From Kitasatospora sp040298565 (lineage in GTDB: Bacteria > Actinomycetota > Actinomycetes > Streptomycetales > Streptomycetaceae), in NCBI RefSeq assembly GCF_040298565.1, contig NZ_JBEPAK010000005.1:1-64000 (forward strand): DNA of 64,000 bases. The letters run 5' to 3'. A program made the position numbers and the translations under genes. This document shows positions 1-7,315 of the stretch, one piece after another (within the stretch, counting starts at the first letter, position 1; each line of letters begins with the position of its first letter). Under the pieces are notes generated by a model that searched no databases, was not told the DNA's origin, and saw only the letters and a program-made list of their open reading frames with translations.

Positions 1-103
1 GAAGAGCAATGCAACAGTTCACCTGCGTGTCCGTCAAGCAGCAGCTGAAGTGCGCCGGTTCGCGCCGCGACGACTGGCCGGGAACCCTAGGAAGGAGGCC
101 CGG
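1..103. other. Left edge, upstream of the transporter operon
   Basis: No gene can be called in these first bases. One frame shows high third-position GC and could be the tail of an upstream gene, but it runs on into the permease frame without a convincing end. The useful element is a strong Shine-Dalgarno, AGGAAGGAGG, at about 88-98, which fixes the start of the next gene at 104. Confidence 0.4.
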
Positions 104-1030
104 ATGGGCAGTTACGTGCTGCGGCGGGTGCTGCAGATGATCCCGGTGTTCTTCGGCACCACGCTGCTGATCTTCCTGATGGTCTACACCCTGCCGGGCG
201 ACCCGGTGGTCGCGCTGTTCGGCGAGAAGGCCGCCGACCCGGCCGTGGTGGCCAGCATCAAGCACAAGTACTTCCTGGACCAGCCGGTCTGGAAGCAGTA
301 CCTGCACTACATGGGGAACCTCTTCCAGGGCGACTTCGGGACCAGCTTCACCGGCCGGCCGGTCTCCGACATCATGGCCGACGCCTTCCCGGTGACCATC
401 CGGCTGGCGCTGCTGGCCTTCGTCTTCGAGATGGTCCTGGGCCTCATCCTCGGAGTGCTCTCCGGCCTGCGGCGCGGCAGCATCCAGGACACCCTGGTGC
501 TGGTGCTGACCCTGGTGGTGATCTCGATCCCGGTCTTCGTGCTGGCGTACATCGCGCAGACCATCTTCGCGACCAACCTCGGCTGGGTCACCCCGACCGT
601 GCAGGACAGCTACGACCTCTCCCAACTCGTGCTCCCCGCCGTGGTGCTGGGCTCGCTCTCGCTCGCCTACGTGGCCCGGCTCACCCGGACCTCGATCGGC
701 GAGAACCTGCGGGCCGACTACATGCGCACGGCCGTCGCCAAGGGGCTGCCCCGGCGCCGGATCGTCGTCCGCCACCTGCTGCGCAACTCGCTGATCCCGG
801 TGGTCACCTTCCTCGGCACCGACCTCGGCGCGCTGATGGGCGGCGCGATCGTCACCGAGGGCATCTTCAACGTGCAGGGCATCGGCAACGTCCTGTACCG
901 GGCGATCAACACGAAGGAAGGCCCCACCGTGGTCGGCATCGTGACCGTCCTGGTGATCGTCTACCTGGTCGCCAGCCTGCTCGTCGACCTGCTCTACGCG
1001 GTCCTGGACCCGAGGATCCGCTATGCCTGA
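104..1030 (+). CDS. dppB: Oligopeptide/dipeptide ABC transporter permease, DppB type
   Basis: This is a 308-aa inner-membrane permease of the binding-protein-dependent peptide transporters (DppB/OppB family). It starts YVLRRVLQMIPVFFGTTLL, the usual first membrane helix. A phosphate-loop-free periplasmic-type segment follows, then five more hydrophobic segments. The cytoplasmic EAA-like loop that contacts the ATPase is near residues 205-235 (YMRTAVAKGLPRRRI). Start ATG 104 is chosen over an in-frame GTG at 50 because AGGAAGGAGG sits just before it. The stop overlaps the next start by 8 nt, so the two permeases are translationally coupled. The substrate is inferred to be short peptides; the binding protein of this operon is not in the window. 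Confidence 0.9.
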   Translation: MGSYVLRRVLQMIPVFFGTTLLIFLMVYTLPGDPVVALFGEKAADPAVVASIKHKYFLDQPVWKQYLHYMGNLFQGDFGTSFTGRPVSDIMADAFPVTIRLALLAFVFEMVLGLILGVLSGLRRGSIQDTLVLVLTLVVISIPVFVLAYIAQTIFATNLGWVTPTVQDSYDLSQLVLPAVVLGSLSLAYVARLTRTSIGENLRADYMRTAVAKGLPRRRIVVRHLLRNSLIPVVTFLGTDLGALMGGAIVTEGIFNVQGIGNVLYRAINTKEGPTVVGIVTVLVIVYLVASLLVDLLYAVLDPRIRYA

Positions 1031-2021
1031 CATCCACGACGAGGACTCGTACCAGCCGCACCCGAAGCCGGGCATCTCCCATCTGGACTACGCCGGGGAA
1101 CAGGGCATGGCGGTCGAGCAGGAGACCCTGATCGAGCGGGACCCCGGGAAGCGGGAGGAGGCCCGCAGCCTCTGGGGCGACGCCTGGCGGGACCTGCGCC
1201 GGCGGCCGATCTTCCTGATCTCCGCGGTGCTGATCCTGCTGCTGGTCGTCATGGCGATCTTCCCCTGGGCCTTCACCGACGCCGACCCGCGCAAGGCGGA
1301 CCTGGTGAACAACTACCTCCGGCGGCCCGACTGGGGCGACGTCTTCGGGGCCGGCTGGTTCGGCTACGACGCCCAGGGCCGTTCCATCTACGCCCGGGTG
1401 ATCTACGGCGCCCGGGCCTCGATCACCGTCGGCATCTTCGTGACCGCCGCGGTCACCCTGCTGGGCGGACTGACCGGCATGGTCGCCGGGTACTTCGGCG
1501 GCGCCGTGGACGCGGTGATCTCCCGGATCACCGACATCTTCTTCGGCATCCCGCTGCTGCTCGGCGCGCTGGTCCTGCTGAACGCCTTCACGACCCGCAC
1601 CGTGTGGAGCGTGGTCATCGCCCTGGCCGTGCTGGGCTGGACCCAGATCGCCCGCGTGATGCGCGGCGCGGTGCTGACCGTCAAGCAGTCCGACTTCGTG
1701 GTGGCCGGCCGGGCGCTCGGCGCCGGGACGGGGCGGCTGATGTTCCGCCACATCCTGCCGAACGCGGTCGCCCCGGTGATCGTGGTCGCGACCATCGCGC
1801 TGGGCGGCTACATCGCCACCGAGGCGACGCTGAGCTTCCTCGGCATCGGACTGCAGGACCCGACCATCTCCTGGGGCATCGACATCTCCTCCGCCCAGAA
1901 GGTGATCCGCACGGCGCCGTACGTGCTGTTCTTCCCGGCCGCGGCGCTCTCCGTCACCGTGCTGGCCTTCATCATGCTGGGCGACGCGGTGCGCGACGCC
2001 CTCGACCCGAAGCTTCGCTGA
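1023..2021 (+). CDS. dppC: Oligopeptide/dipeptide ABC transporter permease, DppC type
   Basis: This 332-aa protein is the second permease of the peptide importer (DppC/OppC family). It has a long hydrophilic N-terminus of about 65 residues, one membrane helix (IFLISAVLILLLVVMAIFPW), the family's DAQGRSIYARVIYGARASI segment, and then the five-helix BPD transport core. Its EAA-like loop (VVAGRALGAGTGRLMFRHIL) lies near residue 230. ATG 1023 overlaps the dppB stop. The pair forms the membrane channel used by the two ATPases just downstream. The assignment is secure at family level, but the exact peptide preference cannot be read from sequence. Confidence 0.9.
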   Translation: MPDIHDEDSYQPHPKPGISHLDYAGEQGMAVEQETLIERDPGKREEARSLWGDAWRDLRRRPIFLISAVLILLLVVMAIFPWAFTDADPRKADLVNNYLRRPDWGDVFGAGWFGYDAQGRSIYARVIYGARASITVGIFVTAAVTLLGGLTGMVAGYFGGAVDAVISRITDIFFGIPLLLGALVLLNAFTTRTVWSVVIALAVLGWTQIARVMRGAVLTVKQSDFVVAGRALGAGTGRLMFRHILPNAVAPVIVVATIALGGYIATEATLSFLGIGLQDPTISWGIDISSAQKVIRTAPYVLFFPAAALSVTVLAFIMLGDAVRDALDPKLR

Positions 2022-2037
2022 GCGAGGGGAGCGCATC

Positions 2038-3090
2038 GTGAGCACAGCTGTCGACAGCACCAGGCCCGAGCGGGAGGCACCGTTCGACGGGCCGCTGCTC
2101 GACGTGCGGGACCTGCACGTCGAGTTCGTCACCCGGGACGGCGTGGCCAAGGCCGTCAACGGGGTCAACTACTCCGTCTCGGCCGGCGAGACCCTCGCCG
2201 TGCTCGGCGAGTCCGGGTCCGGCAAGTCCGTGACGGCGCAGGCGATCATGGGCATCCTGGACATGCCGCCGGCCCGGATCCCGCGCGGCGAGATCCGCTT
2301 CCGCGGCCAGGACATGCTGACGATGGCCAAGGACGAGCGGCGCAGGATCCGCGGCCAGCGGATCGCGATGATCTTCCAGGACGCGCTGTCCGCCCTCAAC
2401 CCGGTGCTCAGCGTGGGCTACCAGCTCGGTGAGATGTTCCGGGTGCACCACAAGGTCTCCCGGTCCGAGGCCCGGGAGAAGGCCGTCGAGCTGATGGACC
2501 GGGTGCGCATCCCGGCGGCCAAGCAGCGGGTGAACGACTTCCCGCACCAGTTCTCCGGCGGCATGCGCCAGCGCATCATGATCGCGATGGCGCTGGCCCT
2601 GGAGCCCGACCTGATCATCGCCGACGAGCCGACCACCGCGCTGGACGTGACGGTGCAGGCCCAGGTGATGGACCTGCTGGCCGAACTCCAGGCGGAGTTC
2701 CACATGGGTCTGATCCTGATCACCCACGACCTCGGCGTGGTCGCCGACGTCGCGGACAAGATCGCCGTGATGTACGCGGGCCGGATCGTCGAGACCGCCC
2801 CGGTGCACGAGCTGTACGCGCGCCCCGCGCACCCGTACACCAGGGGCCTGCTGGACTCCATCCCGCGGCTGGACCAGAAGGGCCAGGAGCTCTACGCCAT
2901 CAAGGGCCTGCCGCCCAACCTGCTGCGGATCCCCCCGGGCTGCGCCTTCAACCCGCGCTGCCCCCGTGCGCGGGACGTCTGCCGGACCGAGGTACCGGAG
3001 CTGTTCCAGGTCACCGAGGAGGACGGCACGCCGCTGGAGGGGCGCCGCAGCGCCTGCTTCTTCTGGAAGGAGACCCTCCATGACCGTTGA
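2038..3090 (+). CDS. dppD: Peptide ABC transporter ATP-binding protein, DppD type (copy 1)
   Basis: This is a 350-aa cytoplasmic ATPase of the peptide importer. Walker A is GESGSGKS at residues 57-64, the ABC signature is FSGGMRQR near 172, and Walker B is LIIADEP followed by the H-loop in LILITHD. The C-terminal oligopeptide-transporter domain has the cysteine cluster GCAFNPRCPRARDVC, which in DppD/OppD-type ATPases is linked to an Fe-S site. The GTG start at 2038 has GAGGGGAG upstream. A paralog at 4388-5437 shares a 92-nt identical stretch and a 72-nt identical stretch with it, a sign of recent duplication or gene conversion. It is in one operon with the permeases and the following DppF. 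Confidence 0.9.
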   Translation: MSTAVDSTRPEREAPFDGPLLDVRDLHVEFVTRDGVAKAVNGVNYSVSAGETLAVLGESGSGKSVTAQAIMGILDMPPARIPRGEIRFRGQDMLTMAKDERRRIRGQRIAMIFQDALSALNPVLSVGYQLGEMFRVHHKVSRSEAREKAVELMDRVRIPAAKQRVNDFPHQFSGGMRQRIMIAMALALEPDLIIADEPTTALDVTVQAQVMDLLAELQAEFHMGLILITHDLGVVADVADKIAVMYAGRIVETAPVHELYARPAHPYTRGLLDSIPRLDQKGQELYAIKGLPPNLLRIPPGCAFNPRCPRARDVCRTEVPELFQVTEEDGTPLEGRRSACFFWKETLHDR

Positions 3091-4207
3091 CGGGGCAGGT
3101 GCCACCGTGGCCGGCGCGCCGGGGGCGGTGGTGCCGGAGGAGGCGGTGTTCGAGCGGGAGGTGCCGCGCGGCGAGCCGATCCTCGAGGTCCGGGACCTGG
3201 TCAAGCACTTCCCGCTCACCGAGGGGCTGCTGTTCAAGCGGCAGGTCGGCGCCGTCAAGGCGGTGGACGGGGTCAGCTTCGACCTGATGCAGGGCGAGAC
3301 GCTGGGCATCGTCGGCGAGTCCGGCTGCGGGAAGTCCACGCTGGCCAAGGTGCTGATGAACCTGGAGCCGGCCACCGGCGGCTCGGTCCGGTACAAGGGG
3401 GAGGAGATCTCCCGGCTGTCCGGGGCCGGGCTGAAGGCCGTCCGGCGCAACATCCAGATGGTGTTCCAGGACCCGTACACCTCGCTCAACCCGCGCATGA
3501 CGGTCGGCGACATCATCGGGGAGCCGTTCGAGATCCACCCCGAGGTGGCGCCCAAGGGCGACCGCCGCAAGGCCGTCCAGGACCTCCTGGACGTGGTCGG
3601 GCTCAACCCCGAGTACATCAACCGGTACCCGCACCAGTTCTCCGGCGGGCAGCGCCAGCGCATCGGCATCGCACGGGGGTTGGCGCTCAAGCCGGAGATC
3701 ATCATCTGCGACGAGCCGGTCTCGGCCCTGGACGTGTCGGTGCAGGCACAGGTGATCAACCTGCTGGAGCAGCTGCAGGGCGAGTTCAACCTGTCGTACA
3801 TGTTCATCGCGCACGACCTGTCCATCGTCCGGCACATCTCCGACCGGGTGGGGGTGATGTACCTGGGGAAGGTGGTCGAGATCGGCACCGACACGGAGAT
3901 CTACGACCACGCGACCCACCCGTACACCCAGGCGCTGCTGTCCGCGGTGCCGGTGCCGGACCCGACCGCGCGGGAGTCGCGGGACCGGATCGTGCTCACC
4001 GGGGACGTGCCCTCGCCGGCCAACCCGCCGTCCGGCTGCCGCTTCCGCACCCGCTGCTGGAAGGCGGAGGACCGCTGCGCGGTCGAGGTCCCGCTGCTCG
4101 CCCCGCCGAGCTGGCTGGAGGGCGCGGCGCACCACGACTCCGCCTGCCACTTCGCGGCGGAGCGGGGGACGGGGCCGGGCCCGGAACGCGGGGAGATGGC
4201 GGGGTAG
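3080..4207 (+). CDS. dppF: Peptide ABC transporter ATP-binding protein, DppF type
   Basis: This 375-aa protein is the second ATPase of the heterodimeric pair that powers peptide import. Walker A is GESGCGKS, the signature is FSGGQRQR, and Walker B is IIICDEP with DVSVQAQV. The C-terminal oligo/dipeptide domain carries GCRFRTRCW and a further Cys near 355. ATG 3080 lies inside the end of dppD (11-nt overlap), preceded by GGAAGGAGAC. An upstream in-frame start at 2966 would sit deep inside dppD and is rejected. With 104-3090 it completes a permease-permease-ATPase-ATPase operon; the operon's own binding protein would be expected left of the window. Confidence 0.9.
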   Translation: MTVDGAGATVAGAPGAVVPEEAVFEREVPRGEPILEVRDLVKHFPLTEGLLFKRQVGAVKAVDGVSFDLMQGETLGIVGESGCGKSTLAKVLMNLEPATGGSVRYKGEEISRLSGAGLKAVRRNIQMVFQDPYTSLNPRMTVGDIIGEPFEIHPEVAPKGDRRKAVQDLLDVVGLNPEYINRYPHQFSGGQRQRIGIARGLALKPEIIICDEPVSALDVSVQAQVINLLEQLQGEFNLSYMFIAHDLSIVRHISDRVGVMYLGKVVEIGTDTEIYDHATHPYTQALLSAVPVPDPTARESRDRIVLTGDVPSPANPPSGCRFRTRCWKAEDRCAVEVPLLAPPSWLEGAAHHDSACHFAAERGTGPGPERGEMAG

Positions 4208-4387
4208 TGCGGCGGCCGGCTCCGCCGTGGGCCGGGGCGCGTCCTCCGGGCGAGGGCGCGCCCCGCGGCGCGTCGACGGCCGTGATGCAACCGAGATCTG
4301 CCGCGCTCTCCCCAAGTGCACTCCGGTCATTGATAGTTGCTAGACGCCTGTCGATGGTCGCTGCTGCGCCGAGGGAGGACTGCTCAC

Positions 4388-5437
4388 ATGGACGCGGTGG
4401 AGGTGATCGGCGGCGGCCGGCCCGGCCTGGTGCCCGGGACCCCGTTGCTGGAGGTCGAGGACCTGCACGTCGAGTTCCACACCCGGGACGGCGTGGCCAG
4501 GGCCGTCAACGGGGTCAGCTACTCGGTGGCGGCGGGGGAGACGCTGGCGGTGCTGGGCGAGTCCGGCTCCGGCAAGTCGGTGACTGCCCAGGCGGTCATG
4601 GGCATCCTGGACATGCCGCCCGGCAGGATCACCTCGGGGCGGATCCTGTTCCGCGGCGAGGACCTGCTGACCATGAACCCCGGGGACCGGCGGGCCGTCC
4701 GGGGCCAGCGGATCGCGATGATCTTCCAGGACGCGCTGTCCGCCCTCAACCCGGTGCTCAGCGTGGGCTACCAGCTCGGTGAGATGTTCCGGGTCCACCA
4801 GGGGCTCACCCGCAAGGAGGCCCGGGAGAAGGCCGTCGAGCTGATGGAGCGGGTGCGCATCCCCGCCGCCCGGCAGCGGGTCGGCGACTTCCCGCACCAG
4901 TTCTCCGGCGGCATGCGCCAGCGCATCATGATCGCGATGGCGCTGGCCCTGGAGCCGGACCTGATCATCGCCGACGAGCCCACCACCGCCCTGGACGTCA
5001 CCGTCCAGGCCCAGGTGATGGACCTGCTCGCGGACCTCCAGGCCGAGTTCAACATGGGCCTGATCCTGATCACCCACGACCTCGGCGTGGTCGCCGACGT
5101 GGCCGACCGGATCGCCGTGATGTACGCGGGCCGGATCGTCGAGACCGCCCCGGCGCACGAGCTGTACGCCCGGCCGGCCCACCCGTACACCAAGGGCCTG
5201 CTGGACTCCATTCCCCGGCTCGACCAGAAGGGCCAGAACCTCCACGCCATCAAGGGCCTGCCGCCGAGCCTGCTGCGGATCCCCGCGGGCTGCGCCTTCA
5301 ACCCGCGCTGCGACCGGGTGCGCGACCGCTGCCGGGAGGAACTCCCGCGCCTGCTGCCGGTGCTGGACGAGGACGGCGCGGAACTGCCGGGCCGGCGCAG
5401 CGCCTGCCACTACTGGCGGGAGACGCTGCACGGCTGA
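4388..5437 (+). CDS. Second DppD-type ATPase, orphan paralog of 2038-3090
   Basis: This 349-aa ABC ATPase is closely related to copy 1 along its whole length, except for a different N-terminal 20 residues and different linker residues. Walker A (GESGSGKS), signature (FSGGMRQR), Walker B (LIIADEP) and the C-terminal Cys cluster (GCAFNPRCDRVRDRC) are all intact, so it should be active. ATG 4388 has GAGGGAGGAC before it. A 180-bp gap containing a relatively AT-rich patch (about 4320-4350) separates it from dppF, so it may have its own promoter. It has no permease or F-type partner beside it, but converges on the binding-protein gene at 5463-7181. It may be an alternative ATPase for the same channel. 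Confidence 0.85.
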   Translation: MDAVEVIGGGRPGLVPGTPLLEVEDLHVEFHTRDGVARAVNGVSYSVAAGETLAVLGESGSGKSVTAQAVMGILDMPPGRITSGRILFRGEDLLTMNPGDRRAVRGQRIAMIFQDALSALNPVLSVGYQLGEMFRVHQGLTRKEAREKAVELMERVRIPAARQRVGDFPHQFSGGMRQRIMIAMALALEPDLIIADEPTTALDVTVQAQVMDLLADLQAEFNMGLILITHDLGVVADVADRIAVMYAGRIVETAPAHELYARPAHPYTKGLLDSIPRLDQKGQNLHAIKGLPPSLLRIPAGCAFNPRCDRVRDRCREELPRLLPVLDEDGAELPGRRSACHYWRETLHG

Positions 5438-5462
5438 GCGCCGGCCGCTCCGACCGGCGGGC

Positions 5463-7181
5463 TCACCTGGTGAAGCCGACGTTCTCCCAGACGATGTCGG
5501 ACAGGCCCTCGGCGCCGATGTTGGCGAGGTCGGCGCGGGCGCCGTACAGCTGCGGGCGCTGGTAGAGCGGCAGCACGCCGGCGACCTTCCAGAGCTCGCC
5601 GTCGGCCTGGTTGACGGCCTCGGAGGCGGTGGCGGCGTCGGTCGCGGCGGCGGCCCGGTCGAGCGCGGCGTCCGCCGCGGCGCTGCCGGCGCCGACGTGG
5701 TTGGCACCGCCGTTCTGGGCGAAGCCGGCCCGGCTGCCGCTGGCCGGGAACGGGGTGCCGAGCAGGGCGTAGACGGTCAGGTCGAAGTCCGCGCGGTCGA
5801 CGTACCTGTCGAAGAACTCGTTGGCGGCGGCGGTCACCGTGGTGACCTCGATGCCGACGTCCTTGAGCATCCTGGTGACGGCGACGGCCTCGCCCTGGGC
5901 CACCGGGACCCCGGCCGGCACGACCATCCGCAGGCTCAGCTCGCGGCCGTCCTTCCTCCGCACGCCGCCGTCGAGCTTCCAGCCGGCCGAGTCCAGCTTG
6001 CGGGCGGCCTCGGCCGGGTCGAAGCGGGACAGGCCGAGGGAGTTGTCGCGGTAGCCGTTCTGGTTCGCGACCAGCAGGTGGTTGTTGAGCGGGACGGCGG
6101 GCCAGTCCAGTCCGCTGAGGTCGGAGCGGATCAGGGCGTCCCGGTTGATCGCCTGGAACACGGCCTGGCGCACCGTCGGGTCGGCGAGCGCGGGGGTGCG
6201 GGCGTTCAGGGTGATCTGCCGGAAGTCCGGGCCGCCGGCCCGGCGGACGGCGGCTCCCTTGGTGGCCTTGATGGCCCGGTAGCCGGCCGGGTCCGGGCCG
6301 TTGTCGAAGAGGTCGAGCTCGCCCTTGGCGAAGGCGGGGCCCATCGCGGCGGGTGCCATGGCATGGAAGACGATCCGGTCCAGGAGGGGCTTGTCGCCCC
6401 ACCAGGCGGGGTCGGCGACCAGGGTGACGGTCTGCGCGGCCGGGTCGAGGCGCTCGACCTTGAACGGGCCGGCGGTGAGCGGGATCGCGTCCAGGTAGGC
6501 CGAGTCGAACAGCTCCGGGGTGGCGACCTTGGCGGCCGGCAGCAGCGGGGCGTTGGCGGCGCTGTTGAACATCGACTGCCACTCGGAGAACGGCTGGTCG
6601 AAGGTCATCACGGCCTGGAAGTCGTCCTTGCCGCGCTCGACCGAGGCGACCAGCTCGAAGCCGGTGCTGCTGGAGGGCCGGAAGGCCGGGTTCCGGCCGT
6701 TCAGGGCCCGCCAGTTCGCCTCGATGTCCCGCCAGGTGATCGGGGTGCCGTCGGACCAGTGGGCCTTCGGGTTGAGCGTCCATGTGACCACCTGCCGGCC
6801 GTCCCTGACCTCGGCGTGCGCCTCCTGCAGGTAGGCCGGGTTGGCCGTCTGGGTGCCGGCCGCGTCCGAGCGGAAGAAGGTCGGCAGCAGCGGCTTGGTG
6901 ACGTCGATGGTCGAGGACTCGCTGCCGTCGGCGTGGATCGGCGACCACTGGTGCGAGAACTGGGTGATCGCCAGGTTGAGGGTGCCGCCCTGGCGCAGCT
7001 GGGCGCGGTCGTGCGGGTTGACGTCGATCGAGGTGAGCTTGGGCATCCCGGTGGCGCCCGGCAGCGCGTCCGCGGCGTCGCCGCCCTGTGCGGAGGAGCA
7101 GGAGCAGAGCGCGAGCGAGAGGGTCAGCACGGTGAGACCGGCGAGCAGTGCCGTCCGGTGGTGCTGGCGGCGGCGACCCAT
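5463..7181 (-). CDS. ABC transporter family 5 substrate-binding lipoprotein
   Basis: This is a 572-aa extracytoplasmic solute-binding protein of family 5 (peptide/nickel type). The N-terminus has Arg/His residues and a hydrophobic stretch (ALLAGLTVLTLSLALCSC). The likely lipidated cysteine is Cys28, in LCSC. The mature protein has the family pattern, for example GGTLNLAITQFSHQWSP near residue 70 and VTWTLNPKAHWSDGTPITW near 130. The start is placed at ATG 7181, because upstream in-frame residues do not look like a signal peptide. It is transcribed against the dpp-like operon. It may feed the same channel, but its ligand is unknown. Confidence 0.85.
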   Translation of the reverse strand: MGRRRQHHRTALLAGLTVLTLSLALCSCSSAQGGDAADALPGATGMPKLTSIDVNPHDRAQLRQGGTLNLAITQFSHQWSPIHADGSESSTIDVTKPLLPTFFRSDAAGTQTANPAYLQEAHAEVRDGRQVVTWTLNPKAHWSDGTPITWRDIEANWRALNGRNPAFRPSSSTGFELVASVERGKDDFQAVMTFDQPFSEWQSMFNSAANAPLLPAAKVATPELFDSAYLDAIPLTAGPFKVERLDPAAQTVTLVADPAWWGDKPLLDRIVFHAMAPAAMGPAFAKGELDLFDNGPDPAGYRAIKATKGAAVRRAGGPDFRQITLNARTPALADPTVRQAVFQAINRDALIRSDLSGLDWPAVPLNNHLLVANQNGYRDNSLGLSRFDPAEAARKLDSAGWKLDGGVRRKDGRELSLRMVVPAGVPVAQGEAVAVTRMLKDVGIEVTTVTAAANEFFDRYVDRADFDLTVYALLGTPFPASGSRAGFAQNGGANHVGAGSAAADAALDRAAAATDAATASEAVNQADGELWKVAGVLPLYQRPQLYGARADLANIGAEGLSDIVWENVGFTR

Positions 7182-7251
7182 CGGTGTGACTCCCGGGATG
7201 GCTGTGACGGAGGGTGTGGCGTCACATCTTGCTGACCGGGAGGGGAGTTGT

Positions 7252-7300
7252 CGAGGGGCGGAACCGCTCGCCGGCACCGCGGCAGCGGGTCCGCCCCTCG
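7252..7300 (-). terminator. Strong hairpin, terminator of 7316-9685
   Basis: Arms 7252-7268 and 7284-7300 pair over 17 bp with one mismatch, around a 15-nt loop. It lies just after the stop of the minus-strand gene at 7316 and before the binding-protein start at 7181. No U-tract follows, as is usual for streptomycete terminators. Confidence 0.65.
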
Positions 7301-7315
7301 TTCGTGTCCGGTCCG

